A stretch of DNA of 64,000 nucleotides, taken from assembly GCA_020086605.1 (NCBI GenBank), contig JACBWW010000051.1:1531290-1595289 (forward strand), in the 5' to 3' direction. The notes beneath the pieces were generated by a model that saw nothing but the letters and a program-made list of their open reading frames with translations, searched no databases and was not told where the DNA came from. Positions 25,615 to 39,200 of this stretch are shown here, one piece after another. The stretch comes from Lanius collurio. Lineage: Eukaryota; Chordata; Aves; Passeriformes; Laniidae. The position numbers and the translations under genes were made by a program. The number at the start of each line of letters is the position of its first letter. Within the stretch, counting starts at the first letter, position 1.

Positions 25615-25780
25615 GTCCAAGCAGAACCGGTGTCTTAACCGGGTTCCTTTGTCTGGAATGCTCCGATTAACAAAGGAGGAGCCATTACAGCCGATTACAA
25701 GTGAAAGGATCTTTCCCTGGACATAATAAGTGGTGCAATTTGTTCAAGAATTCCAACAAAGTATCCTAAGTGCGTCCTTA
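25615..25780. promoter_or_regulatory. Candidate regulatory element (SOX/TCF-like inverted motifs, TEAD-like motif)
   Basis: The segment retains several CpG in a CpG-poor region and carries dense motif-like sequence. TCCTTTGT (25645-25652) and ACAAAGGA (25670-25677) are exact inverse complements and contain the ACAAAG core used by SOX and TCF/LEF factors. GGAATG, a TEAD-type core, lies between them at 25655-25660. Homeobox-like CCGATTA occurs twice, at 25663 and 25691. AACCGG also occurs twice, just upstream. Conservation cannot be tested here, so this is an inference from motif density only. Confidence 0.25.
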
Positions 25781-28700
25781 GTGCTACCCTGTAGGCTCTG
25801 GATGGTTCCCCTGCTGTGGTTCTTTATTTAGTCCTCATTTCAGTTAAGTTATTAACATCATTTCTGTCTCACCTCTGATGCAATCCTTTATCTCTGGTTT
25901 ACTCTAAATATTAAGCATCATCCTACCAAAAGAAGGGTTCTTTGTGGAGTTATTTGATTTTAACTTTACAATAACTTTTTAAAAGGAGTCTTCTTTATAA
26001 CTGGGAATTAAAACTTACTGATTCTGGTAAAAATAATAGCACCTCCAGTGGTATTATGAATGTCTGGTATACGCAGTGGTAATTCCCTGCTGTAAATTGA
26101 TGTACAGCAACCAGTATACCTCTTGTCTCATTGACATAAAAATCAAGTTGATAAAATTCAAAAATAGAAGACAAGAATTGCAGCAAGCTGTTCACCAGAG
26201 GTCCAGACTGCAAACAAGATGCCCTAGGCACTCATGAAAGATGTAGACTCTGCCTCCTTTTGCCCAGTAGGGTCATGTCCAAATCCTTTCACCTTTAAAT
26301 CACATTGCCTCTTGCTTCACTATTGCGTCTTGCCCTTGTTTCTACTTTGTTACTGCCTTAGAGACTTCTGTTGTTCCTGAGAGTAGAGAGGAACATTTAT
26401 TAAGAGAGATTTATTTGGAAGGGTCAGACTGTGCATTACCTCAGCATTAGGTTCAGTCTACAGAATAATGATTTAATTTAGAACACTGGGGTTCTTCAGG
26501 CTTATCTCTTATTTTAAAATATGACTTTGAGAAATCAAGCGTGTGTCAGAGTGTGGTAAATAAGTGAATCTCTGGTTAGCTGAGTGCTTCTGAAGCCCTA
26601 GAATCTTTAATATTTTTCTTCATTTGTTTGTATAAATCTTGATTTAATTAAAAAATCTTGCATACTTTTGATATTTTAAAAACAGCAGATCTTCCTGAAA
26701 TACTTTCTGCTCCAAATTAGAATTCAGGTGGATTCACATTTCCTGTTTTAGCAAAAGAAAAAATAATAAACATGCAATAACATGCATTACACATTTCTTA
26801 CAACTATTGATGTTAGTTTAATCATATATGAATGATACCAACAAGCTTTGTTCATGTCTCTGTGTTTTGTGCTGCAATTCATCAGTGCTTCCCAATAAAT
26901 TCAGTCACAGCTTCTTTTTGAGGACTTACATTATGACAGTAATAGAGCTGTTGTAAAATTCCAGGTTTTGAAGCCAGTGGTTTCAATTTTGGCTTCATTG
27001 ACAAGGCCCTCATTCTACTTGTTACAGAGCTTTATGCTTGCATTATTTACTAAGGTACCTGTTTGTATGTTTAACAATACAGCACATAGGAACCGTGGCT
27101 CTGTGTACTAACGTCTGGAAATTCATATATATGCCAGACACAGTATGAACACAGATCAAAAAGACTTCTTGTTTGGCAGGATACAACAGATTTAAATGTA
27201 CAGTGACATTAAGAAAGTGTTAGCTGCCTGTGTACTTATAAAATAAATTACTTATGCATTGTTAAAACTTTTTTGGGCATCATAGTACAGTTTAAAGAGC
27301 TGATGAAGATGTATAATGGAATATTTTTGTGGATATTTATGGGATATTTTCCCTGTGTTAGAGCAGCTAGGGAGAAAATGCTTTTTAAAAATGTGACAAG
27401 CAGATACAAGATGTTGGGGTCATGGTCTAACCTTAGGTGAGGGTTGACCTCCTGATATTCAGTAGGAGTCAAGCAAGATAGAGGGTTAGAAGGGCTTTGC
27501 ATATGGAGATGAGCAGCTCAGGTTTGAGGTAACAGGAAAAGGAGGAGGTGCCTAAAGGTGCTGTTTTTCCCACACACTCTTAAGTTTGGAAAATTGTGTT
27601 TTCAGAGACTAGTGTGAAAGTTGGCATAATTACATACATATTTTGCATGTTGTGCAGCAGAGTTCTGTAAGGGTTTGGCATGCTCTGTATGTGAGGTACT
27701 ACAGGGAGTTTGGATGTCTGAAGAAAAGCCTGAGCCCCAGGAAGTGGATGGAAAAGGAATGCTGGGAAGATTCTAGACCCTTTGTTTTATGGGAGAGTGA
27801 AGGGAAGATGTTAGGGGTGAGTGAGGCTTTAAGGTCACTCTCCTCGTTATTTAGGTAAGAGGAGAGATCACAGATGCAGCTCACTCTTAGTTTGAGCAGG
27901 GGTGGATCTGGAGTATAGAGAAGAATGACAAGACATCAGAGATAAAGCCTGGGCTGTGTTTGTGGAGGAAATATTGGAGAGCAGGGGGGACAGAAGAAGG
28001 GCAGAATGCTGAAAGACTCTTGCTAAATGTTATAGAAAGGGTGAGGATATGGAAGACTAGAGGTGTGAAGAATAAATATCAGAAGAATTGAATCAGAAAC
28101 TGAAAGATAGGATTTGAAAGAGAACAGTGCTTTGTGTATTTGATTTTAGTCCTCTTTCTCCTTTTTTTATCTCTCTACTTATTTTACACACTGTTGTCAG
28201 CCCTCTTTTTCAGCATTTTCTTCTTGCTTAAAATTTATCTGCTGCCTGTTCTCTTCCTTCACTCAAGACACATTGTCCCCAGGTTTTACCTTTTTCTCTG
28301 TATTTTTTTCACCCTGCATCCCTTCTTTAATACCTTCTTAGCCTGTATTTCTTCAACAGCACATCCAAGTTTTTTTACTCATTTCAGAGCTCTCCAGCAT
28401 ACTCACTTCCTTTGTCTACCCATGCATATTTTACCCATACTTGGCCTCCTTCCTCTTTGGCAATGTCTATATTTGATTTAACATCTCAAAGGCTTCTTTC
28501 TTACTGTCTCATGGGCATGGAGAATTCTTCCAAGGCTGATGGATAACTTAATCTCTTCTTTTTCTCTGCTATTACACATAAGCAGCAGAGAAATTACCAA
28601 CTGAAAATAGCCTTCTGCCTTCATTTTTGTATCAATTATGGGATGCTGGAGATGGGATGTCTGCTTCCATCCCATCTCAGGATACTAAAATGAAAGCTAA

Positions 28701-31142
28701 ATAATGGTTGTAGAACTATTCAAATTTCTGTATCAAAAGCTTGCTTCTTCACCATTTTAAACTGAATAGTCTCATTTTTCTCTGTTCAAAGTGAATGCAA
28801 AATCATAACATAAAGGAAGTATTCAGGATTGAAGTTGATGGAAAAATTGGGCATGAAACTAAAAAAAAAAATTTAAAAAAAGTCCAGCTGCCCTTACCTT
28901 TAGCACTTAACAGAATCTGTCATTTTGTCAGTGGCTGAAGGAAACATTTTAATGAAAAATAAATCAAGGAGATGCGCGTTGTATGTGAATGATAATTGAA
29001 AATTGCTTGTTTTGAGACTGACCATTGAAACCTTTTAATAAAGACAGTAGTGGGTTTTCTACTCCAACTGGGATTTTATATCCCTCCCAGCACAGGGGTG
29101 TTTGCATCTCTGCTTTGCTTAAATCCTGCAATATGATTTACAGAGATTAAATAGACTTCAGCACACCTGCATTATTTACAGTATATTATGCTTAGATCAA
29201 GTCTAACACAAAAAGCGACTTGCCAAAAGCAACATAGAGATCAATGGCTTAGCTTAAAAGTAAAATTCGGGAAGCCTCTCTGCCAGCTTTCTCTCTGCCC
29301 ACTAGACACACTACTCACTCCATGAATAGGTGATTAAAAGATTGCTCTAATGTATGTCTCTACTTAAAAAAAAACCCAAAAACAAACCAAACCAAAACCA
29401 AACGAATCCTGAAAAAAAAAGTCAATCTCCTTGGAACCATTGAATAACACCAGGGTGACAATTTTTTAATTGTAAGTCAAAATGAATGGGCATGTTACTC
29501 ATGATCTGTGTCATATCTGTTTTCGTTCCCGAAATGTGACCTGTCACAAGTGAAATATTTAGTGGCCAGTACAATGAAGTCACCATTTATTTATGGGAAC
29601 CTGTGGACTCTGATCAAGGAGGAAAACTGTTATCCAAACTGGCACTAAAATGAACACGGAGCCTGAGCCTGACAGTCTGTTTTGTGCTGCCACCTACCAT
29701 TTAACCATGACACGCCTGAGCACTGCCTGGGTTTAGTTCTGTTCTCTGCTTTCCCTCCACATGGAGCATCTCTGTAAGCAAGAAAACCAAGCTAGGATCC
29801 AAAACTAAGGGGCACATGTGCTTATGGAGAATTTTCTATCAGAAAATTCAATCAAGGTTCTTTTAATCAAAACATTAATCTCTCAGACACCTATCACAAA
29901 ACTTAGAGCAAACCTGGCTGCCATTCCTTCTCTTCAGCCATTCTGAAAATGCTTCTGAAAAGCTATCAGTGAAAGGTCATTGCAGAGAGGCAATGCAGGT
30001 GCTGAGAAACCATTCTAAACATGATGAACTTGCTATTTTTTGTTGATCTCCCTCTGTGAATTCAGTCCTTTGGGGAGGCAATGAAATAGATTTGGGCAAT
30101 GCCAATCAATAAAGTGAAAATCACTGTAAAACATAGGCCATACATACAATAATAAGAGTTATTCACTTGTACCCAAAACCAGATCTGAGTTTGTTTTTAT
30201 TTAAGGGGACTGCAAAGCTGTAAGATGGCAATATTTAGAAAGAAAAGTGCTGCATTCCTTCTTGTTTAGGTGACAGAGGAGTTGATTGTAGATTTCTGGG
30301 AACTTACCCTAGACCATGTTAGCAATGAAGTTATTCAGACCCCAAGCTGCTGGTTTGCTGCTGAATGCAAACAGAAGAGACAGTGATATCAGCTGTCAGT
30401 ATTTTGAGGCCATTATTTGGGCTTTAATTACAGTCAATACCTTCAGCAGGCTCTAAAACATTGGTAGCAGCTGCACTGGGCAGGGCACTGCTCTGGTCAC
30501 TAGAATGACTGCAGCCATTTTTTAATATATTGACCTTCACAGTTGCAAGGTCCAGTGTAAGTGAGGATGGGATCCTTCCTCGCAGCTTCTTTTTCCCTTA
30601 TGCAGTTTTGGTTTTTCTTACATGAGGTGTGTTTCTGTCCTTCCTTTGCCATAATTTCTCATTTTAATATTATATGATTTTTTAAATGGAGACTTTTTCA
30701 AATCTTTTTCTTTCCAAGCTGAAATTGTGTAGGCATAACAAAGTGATCTCCTGTCTGTGACTTTATTCAGGATACATTTGCTATCATCATTCCTGGACAT
30801 GGTGTTAATTAGATTTCTCTGAAGCCTATCTTGTGGCAGATGTTTTAGGCTTACCCTTTACCATGTATCTAAGAGGTAAGAGACAAACTTTCCTTGGAAC
30901 AGGGCTGTTTGTTGTATGGTGGAGATGCAGTTGACTTTTTAAGCATTTTACTTTTCAAAGATCAATGAAACACTGATGTTTAGTTGCAACATCGAGAAAT
31001 TCATCTCTATGCATTAATAATATGCAGTGATATTTTAGAGCTCTCATTGTTTGATAGAAAGGGTAAAAATTAGGTATTTTTTTTCCTTTCTCCTGTATAG
31101 CAGTGAACATCTGCATGCCATAAAGTGTTGGTTAGAGCCAAG

Positions 31143-31157
31143 TAATGTAATGTAATG
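31143..31157. repeat. (TAATG)3 short repeat
   Basis: Three exact tandem copies of a pentamer. Confidence 0.8.
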
Positions 31158-31429
31158 TTTGGGGCACTCACTGCTGCCTATGTGAGTATTTCAAGCTCTC
31201 ATGCTCCCAGGCTTCTGCACACTGTTTTGAAAAGTTTCTTTATGCCAGAGCCCTGTATTGAGGTTAGTGTGGCACTGCCCTCATTATTGTTCTCTTCCTC
31301 TCTCTAATGAGATGCCAAACTCACTCAAGGAGTAGAATGTGCAAAAATAAATTGGGAGATGGTAAGGACAGAGGAAAAAAATTACACTGATGTGTATAAG
31401 TGAATTAAAAAAACTTAAGTAAGCAGGCT

Positions 31430-31704
31430 GCAATCAGGTCTTTGTTCCATGAGGCTCTGAACAAGACCCCGGCCACCACCTTGCTTACAGGCCTCTTTCA
31501 AGCTGTTTTGGCAATGCCAACAGACTTTTTTTTGCTGCTGACCCTGACCAGGGACAGCAGGGAAGTCCATGCTAGAAAGCCACTTGTGTCTGACTGCAGA
31601 TGGCCAGGGTGGCTTCCAGTCAGAGATCCTTGAGGCGGTACTCTGTACTACTAAATAAACTCTTTTCTGCTAAATGAAATGGGGACCTTTATGTGATCCT
31701 GACA
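31430..31704 (+). mobile_element. Possible LTR 3' part (R-U5) of an old endogenous retrovirus
   Basis: A GC-richer block contains CTAAATAAACTC with AATAAA at 31654-31659. It then ends in GATCCTGACA at 31704, the order expected for R and U5 of an LTR. No matching target duplication was found close by, and the 5' limit is only estimated from the change in base composition. A very distant TCAGC/TGTCAG sequence near 30390 could mark a start, but the DNA between does not look like an LTR. Confidence 0.33.
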
Positions 31705-33402
31705 TCAGCTGGCACGGGCTTGCTGTGCCTGCCCTGTGTAGTGCTTGACCTGTTCCCATTAGATCTGGGTGGGGGCATCACCCCTTGGAAGGATTTTCAT
31801 CTAAACCTGCTGCCCTTTGCATTGCCCTGTTGCATTCTGTTCCTAATGGTTATGCTTCCAAAATCTGGATGACAATGATTGCTGTTCCCTCCCACATGGG
31901 CATATCTTACCATCTTCTTTGCAAGTTATTAAAATCCTTTATTCAGGGCCTGCACTGTTTGCATTGTTCACTCCATGGTCATCCCCACTTTGTTCTGCGC
32001 AGTGCTGGCACTGGCTGGTTATTTTCACTCCACCCTCAGTTGTTGGATTGCTGCAGTACAGTGCCCTGATGGGTAGATCTGGTGATGAAATAGGTGTTGC
32101 CTGGCAGTGCTGTTCCTGACAGCTCCAGAGGCCCCTGCTAACCCCAGTGGAAAGGGCAGGGAGGGTTGGTGGTCAGGGTCCTGCTGTCCGGCTGGGCTGG
32201 AGAGTCAGCTGTTTCTTTTTGTGCTTGGAAAACCAGCACTGGGAATGGTGCTATGACAAATTCATAGGATTAAGGACAGAGGGCAGCCTTCTTCCAGGAG
32301 AGAGTTGATTTATACCACCAGACAAAATGTTGGGATTTTGTTCTTTAATATGTAAAAATATTGTTTGGTTAATATGTAACAATAAGGTTAGTTTGCCATT
32401 TTCTTCTTTTCTTTGTAAAGTGCCTGGGACAAAATGGTGGCTTTTTTTTCCCAGAGAAGGCAGTGATACTGTGAGTAATGTCTAAAAAGCACATATTTTT
32501 GGTGCAGCATTTCTTGTTTATAATTTCTGTTTACTGGAAGAGTGCAGAGAAAGAAAAGGAAAGGAAGGGGGATAGGGGGAAAGGAAAAGACAGCCATGAA
32601 CACCATTCTATTTACACTTAACAGTGTTGCAGAATTGCCAGTCTTAACACATTGCTCTGGTATTCTGCTACTGCAGACATTTGTTCTTCTTTTCTTTCAT
32701 GATAATGAAAATGAAATACTATTTCATATTGAAAGCTTTACTTCTGCAATGGGATTTCAATCATAGTGCATTTGTCCAGAAACCACCAAACCTTGAGATG
32801 AATAAAAGGTTTGACAGCTGCACATCAATAAGCCCTAGTGACCTATTTTCCCATGCTCCTACCTGCATTATATTGTGTGAGCAGGCTGTACCAAATATGT
32901 GACTATTGCTACATTTATAATGTGGTCCACCCAGAATCACAAATAGTGAATTACAAGAAAAAATACATTGTTTGGGGGAATCTTAAGAATACATTTATTA
33001 AAAAAAATATTTATCCTGCCAATCAACTTGTAAGTCTACTCAAACCATTTTAAATTAGCTCAATAAATTATTTTTTTAATGGCTTACTCTCTTGGAAGAA
33101 GGGAAAAATTGGTAACTACCTCTCACACCAAGCCCCTACAGCAGAATACGCAACTTGAGAAAGTATAGTATGTTGTATAATTTATTACTGTACAGGTTGC
33201 CTACAATGTGCTAAATCCTCTGAATAACTTATTAGTGATATGAAGATTTTGAATTTTTTCCAAGTCCTGGCTTTTTTTTTGATTTGTTGAAATGTGAGGT
33301 GTGAAAGCAGATGTTACTGCTGTCATCTCCTGCAGTATAAAGGTACAGATACACTGTAAGGTTGGAGTGCAAAGTCAAGATGACAAAATCCCAGTAGTAA
33401 AG

Positions 33403-33465
33403 CAGCTCCCTGTGTACATCCATGTGTAATCCACATGCTCCACATGATCCACAGCTCCCTGTGTA
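33403..33465. repeat. Diverged tandem duplication with 49-base period
   Basis: CAGCTCCCTGTGTA occurs exactly at 33403-33416 and again at 33452-33465. CCACATG is repeated in the spacer. This is probably a small local duplication. Confidence 0.75.
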
Positions 33466-36209
33466 ATCACCATGGCATATAAATAGCAGATTTATTACAG
33501 CATCAGTAGTGACATGTATTTTCCCATCTCTCAGTTCCTGCAAAAGTATGGTCTCCATGAGATGCTGTTTTGACTGAGTAATTAAGCTAATGACTAAGCA
33601 GAAGCAAGAGAGGACAGACTTTTGGTGAGATTGGTTTCTGCCAAACAGTTCAAATTTAGCACAACTTTAAGCATCAGTCCCCAGTCTTCAGTGAGACAAC
33701 CATAAGCATCCATTGAGCAAGGCATTGGCTCTGCATGTGCAGGAGGAGGTGTAAGTTACCCATGGAGCTGGATCAGTCCCAGACCAGGATCAGCTGTTCT
33801 GTTCTGCAAGGCTGTTGTGCACTCATCACTGACAAACCCAGAGTTATCCCTGACTGCCACAACTGGGCATGTGGAAAAGCCTTTCCTCTGAAACTAAAAG
33901 AAAAAGGTAGGAAGAGTCTTTGTAGGAGATGAAAAGGTTCCTCTCAAAAAGGTTTAAATAAAGTTACACTAGATGTTGTAAAGAACTGTCCATTTTAAGA
34001 AAAAGATAAAATCCCCATTTTGTTATTTTTGTCAAGGGCCATAACAGTAATTTCTTCAGGAATCATCAATCACTTCCTAATGGAAAAAAATGTGGTTATG
34101 TAGTTCCTAGCTTCAATTAGTTAAGAATTTTGCACAAAAGAAGTGCCAATGCTATAAAGAGGTGCTTTAGAAAATTCTTTAACTGCTGTTGAACTTCTTG
34201 TGACAGTTTGAAAGAGAGTTGCATCTCGCTGATATATATCATCAGTGGGATGGATAGAGGGACTGACCCAGCTTTGTAACCACTTCTGAATGCTCCTCAG
34301 GTTTGTGCTAAGAAATGTAACTTTGAACTTCAGGATGAAGTCCTAAGAAATAAGTGTATAGACTCAGCAGTGAATTCTAATCACAACAGGTCAGTTGCAT
34401 AGAGAGGTTTGTTCAGAACTTTCATTTCCTGATGATGACTCTTTTAACTCTCAAAAGTACAATATAGTGCAAATGCTTGATGGTCATGGTGCTTGGCACT
34501 GTATTATTTCAGTATGATTATTTTTCACTTCTCACTGCTTTGGAAGTCAATGCAAACCTCATTTAAGATGTTATTGGGCATTATGTTAGTGAGAACAGGT
34601 GAATAATAATAAGAAAACTGAAAAACCTTTGAGAACAAAGTAGCTCTGGATAGCATGTTTGGCATAGAGTAAAGTCCAGATTAGTTTTTTCTGCAGTTTA
34701 TGGGTATTGTCATTGCCACAGACCACATTAAAAACTTGCCTCCTGAGCCAGACTTCCAAAAGATCAGGTGCCTTCTTGTCATGCAGTGGGTGGTAACCTT
34801 CTGACTTACCGTGCTCTTTCCCCAAGGGTAGTGATAACTGGGAGAAAATTCTTATCAGAATTGATATGAGCTCATGTTTTTAAGTAGGTCAATAAAAGAA
34901 TCCTGTACTTTATACTAGACAAAGGTTGCTGATTCCAACTCCTCGCCTAGCCTGGCATGTACTAGTGTATGCTGAGAAGTTATGTAAGTATTCTGAGATG
35001 TAGAGACATTAAGTGAAGAGTTCATTCTATTATTTCCATGTATTCTTGTTACACAGCCCCAAAACTGTAAGACAGTTTCTGTGCAAGGAATGAGGGACTG
35101 GTTTTGGAAGGGGATTACAGAGCTCTCATATGTCATGGTACATCTAGAGAAAACATTGCTGCACTGTAAAGTTGAGAATTCTAAGTTAATTACTGTTAAG
35201 AGAGATTTTGGGGTTGCCAATTGGTGCCCTTCACTGAATGTTGTGCTGAGCACAGGTACTAAATGTGTTTAGTTTAAAAAAAACAACAAAAAAGTAAAAA
35301 TAATTCAAATTACTTGAGACCTCAAATTCTAGCAAGTTTCAAGGTAGGTTTCATTCCTAAATCTCTTTCCTATGATGAGAGATAGGTGCACATTGGACTT
35401 TCCTAAATGCAACATTGTGCATATAAAATAGATTACCTGGAAAAAAATGTGGGCTTTGTGCAGTCAAAAAATAATTCAAAAGTCTTGGCAAAAGAATGAT
35501 AAAACTCACTGAGGGAACATTAGGATGGTGATACCCCTGGAAGGTGCTGCTTCAGAGGTTGCTCAATACATAGGTAAAATTAAGCCCTAATGTACATGAA
35601 AAGTACATTACCTAATGTGATTCAGAATAAGTCATTTTCATATTGGTGGCTTTCTTGCTGTATTAGTGAAAAGATGATTTGCTACTGTAATGGAGACCAC
35701 TTAAATTACACCAGGATTGCTAATGTATAAGCATGTTGTTAATAAAGTAGAACTACTAAGCTCACAACATTCCCGTTGTGTAAATAATGAATTTTATATT
35801 CTCATCTATTGTTCACAAGAAGGGAGTCAACCTATTATTGTTGTAATAAGGTTATTTATAGAACCTCTCTAGTGTATCAGAAAATGCCTGGGAGCTTCAG
35901 CAGAGTCAGTGTTGTCCAAATGACTGACAGAAGACTGGGAGGTCTATTGTGATTTGTGAATATGTTGCAGTCTGGAATTTCACCTTCTTTATTGCTAACT
36001 AAGTTCCGTAATATGAGAACAAAACTTCAATTCTGGAGCTGCACATCTTAAAGGTCTGTAAGATTTGAGTGGCTCTGTTCTTTAGCCATTACTTGAAAAA
36101 TCCCTTACAGACAGATGTACCATCTGCTTGCATCTTTCCTGAGAGGTGTTTTTGTCAATAATGAAAGAAATTAAAATGTGTTTTTCTAATTGGAAATTTT
36201 TATGTAGTT

Positions 36210-36235
36210 CACACACACACACACGCACGCACGCA
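36210..36235. repeat. (CA)7 plus (GCAC)n compound microsatellite
   Basis: Seven CA units pass into GCAC units containing CpG. It is a likely polymorphic site. The Cys/Val-rich frame read from the minus strand is a product of this repeat. Confidence 0.9.
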
Positions 36236-39200
36236 TATGCTGCTGCAAGCAAACAGACACACAAAGAGGGTAAAACTGTTCTTGAGAAAAGGGTAAGTTT
36301 GCACATAGGAAGTCTAAAAAATAAAGTACTACAATCACCCAAAGAAATGCCATCTTTTGTGGAAGCTATAGTAAGAACACAAAGAATAGAAATGGTAAGC
36401 ATTAGATAAACTGGTCTTTTGAAGAAATACTTTCTCAATTATTGTAGTACTTGATATTTTGTGAATGTTTCCTGAAATTGTATGATTTTTGATTTTGGAG
36501 AGACCACTAAATATGAAATATCAAAAGTGACTTCTACAGAGAACCTCCTTTCAGGGAGGGCATAATACCAGTCTTTGGCAAAGTAAGTTGTCTTTCATGT
36601 TTTCTTCTGAAGCTCAGTAGAGAATTTTGTAAACCCAGGTTTGCTAGTCCCATGCAGTAATATTGTTACAGGAGCTCAGCTTTGCAGTTAGTAAAGTTCA
36701 CATGCATTTTTCAGTAAAAATAATGGGTTCACTCTTTCTTGGAATGCTAGTGAATGACATTTCAAATGACCAAAATAGGCAGCTAAACTGCATGAAAAGT
36801 AACCTCAGTTGTAAAGCAGTGTTTTGTCCTATTTTAAGGACTATAGGAAGATGTTCTGTGCTGTGAATTTTATTCTGCCCTAACCCTTACACTGCATCTG
36901 TCACTGTAGCATTTGGATCCTACCAGCAGTGCATAAGGTGACATGTGCTTGTTCTCCCATGTACAAAATTTATCCAGGGGAAAGTTTTATTTGGAAAGGA
37001 CATGTGTGCATCTATTGGAGAAAATGAGGTCAAACCCCTCTCATCTTTACCTGAAGTAGGGCACACAGGTCCTTAGACCTCTGGGAGTTGTTTCACAGCT
37101 GTGAGCTGGAGTCTCCATGGCTGGCTGGTACATGGTGCAGTGTGCTCTGTGAAAGATCCATACAACTTCATCAAGCTACATTTTATTTGAGCCAAATAAC
37201 CTATTAGTCTGAAGTGCCTCTTCTAGAAAAGCATGAAGCATTTAAAAAGTGAGTATCCATAATTTTCAGAGGAGATGGATACTAATGGAACACTCCACAG
37301 TGCAAATAATGCATTCTAGTGAAAAAAGAACTCTTAATATTTCATTGTCAGCATAAATAAATATTGCAGAAATCAGTAAGATTAAGAAATGCAAGGAAGA
37401 GAGAAAGTGAGTAATGTTACTGCAGAGCAGAGTTGATTTGGTAAAGAAGATACACATAGAAGTGTGAAAGCTTTGGTTTGGTTCAAGTGTACAGCAGTTT
37501 TACACACACAACTCAGATATGTATCACACTGACCTACTTTTTAAAAATGCTAATGTTTTAAACTGGTGATTAAATGTTAAGTTAATGTTTGTTACTGATT
37601 AAATCAAATATTTATGGTACAATATCACACAGATCAGTTAATGCATTTACCATCTCCTTTCCTCATTGCAGCTCATTTATACAGAACAGACTGCTGCTTT
37701 TGTGATTTTTAGGACATCTGCTGCAGTCCTGGTAATAGAAGTTAATGTTAATTTCCAAGTATAAATGTACTTTTGACTTTTAAGCTGGATCTTGTTTGCA
37801 TGTTTTAATGTGTTATTCCAGTTTTCTGTAGTGTAGTTGTTCTCATAATTGCTAAGAGGAAAAGCAGATGAATTCTTGCCTCACTAAGCTCTCTGTTCCT
37901 GACCACTAGAAATTGAACATGCTTCAAAAAAGATGTATCTGTTATGTCTCCTACATTATTATAACGAAGTTTGCTTTTTGACTGCTTATTGCATTCTGTC
38001 CCTCTGCCTGTACTGCGGCTTAGCTATCTCCTTGGAGTGTGTGTGTCTGAGCCAGGATATTTCAGAGATCAATCTCCCTTTAATGACAATCTTTCAGTTC
38101 CATTTTGCTGTTTACACATGCAATACAATGAAGTTATTTGGGGCTTTAAAGATCTTGAGAAGAAACATGATCCTATAAAGACTATTATGTGTCTGAGTCA
38201 CTTGGCTTGAGATTGTGGGACTGCTCCTAAAAGTGAGCAGGTCTACAGAGCTCAGAGATCTCAGAACCACTGTCTGAATTATTTCCAAGTCATTTGGAAT
38301 TCCCTCAGTCACCAGCCTCACTGAAATCACAGTGCCAAAGAAAAGGGAACTTAAGGTTGTTGGGATGTGATCTTGTTAGTATTCTAAGATGGGCGTATGA
38401 GTGGACTGTAAATCTGATTTCTCTTAAAGCAATGTGATTAAGGAATTCTCCAAGGTCGGCTGGAGAAGAGGGCAGCAGCACCTCTTTCTTTCTCTGTTTC
38501 TCATTGTAGTGTCCATAGATGTCCAGCAGAGAATAAAAGCTCTAGCATGCTTGCTCCTTTGCTTTTTTTAAAATTCAATGAGATTTAGATATGATTTCCT
38601 TTAGAAATCAGTGATAATTGTGTGCTTAATTCTTTTAGGCATCTCTAAAAATCCCACTGTCAGGTTGAGGGGCCTGTAGGTACATATTTCATCAATGTGT
38701 CTTGAACATGTCAAGCTATTTATGGGATAAGTAAATAGAAAGGACTATATCTTATGCTACATGCATTTTTAAATGTTGTGAATAATTTCTTGGTAGCTCA
38801 GCAGTGAATGTGATTTCTATGTACTCTGTTACACTGTTTTTAAGCTTATGGGTAATAATTTTTTCCAATGTTACTATGTAACCTTAGAATTTAATTACTT
38901 GAAATAGCTGGATTATTTTTGCTTATCTTTATTCAGGTGGGATTACATACAATTTGAATGTAGCACCATGGTAGGAGTCCACTTCAGATACAGTCAATTA
39001 TATAAGTCTATCAGCAGCTATTTTATTTGGGAACAACAGAGACAGAAGGCTTGTGTTCTGTGATGAATGTAGATTAGAAAGAGGTCACCCTGACATACAT
39101 AATTAGTTTCAGGATTTTAAATTAATAGGTAGTGTGCCCCCAAGGCATCCATACATTCAGGCTGAGGCTGCAGGAGATCTGGTCCAGCTCCTGCCTGCCT

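Larger units (their letters stand above)
22340..31429. other. Unique AT-rich non-coding DNA
   Basis: No gene or recognisable transposon is seen across this 9-kb stretch. Items of note are A/C-rich low-complexity patches (23478-23515, 29365-29405), a 16-base perfect palindrome at 24276-24291, a CpG-retaining motif cluster near 25615-25780, and a purine-rich block (about 27700-28125) followed directly by a pyrimidine-rich block (about 28130-28480). The 115-codon hydrophobic frame within the pyrimidine block is a composition artefact. Confidence 0.55.

Noticed and set aside
28134..28481. 115-codon hydrophobic frame suggesting a membrane protein
   Set aside because: The DNA is strongly pyrimidine-rich, which yields Leu, Phe and Ser codons. 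There is no promoter, conserved motif or splice context.
36082..36438. 118-codon minus-strand frame with a Cys/Val run
   Set aside because: The run is produced by the CA/GCAC microsatellite and the rest has no family resemblance.
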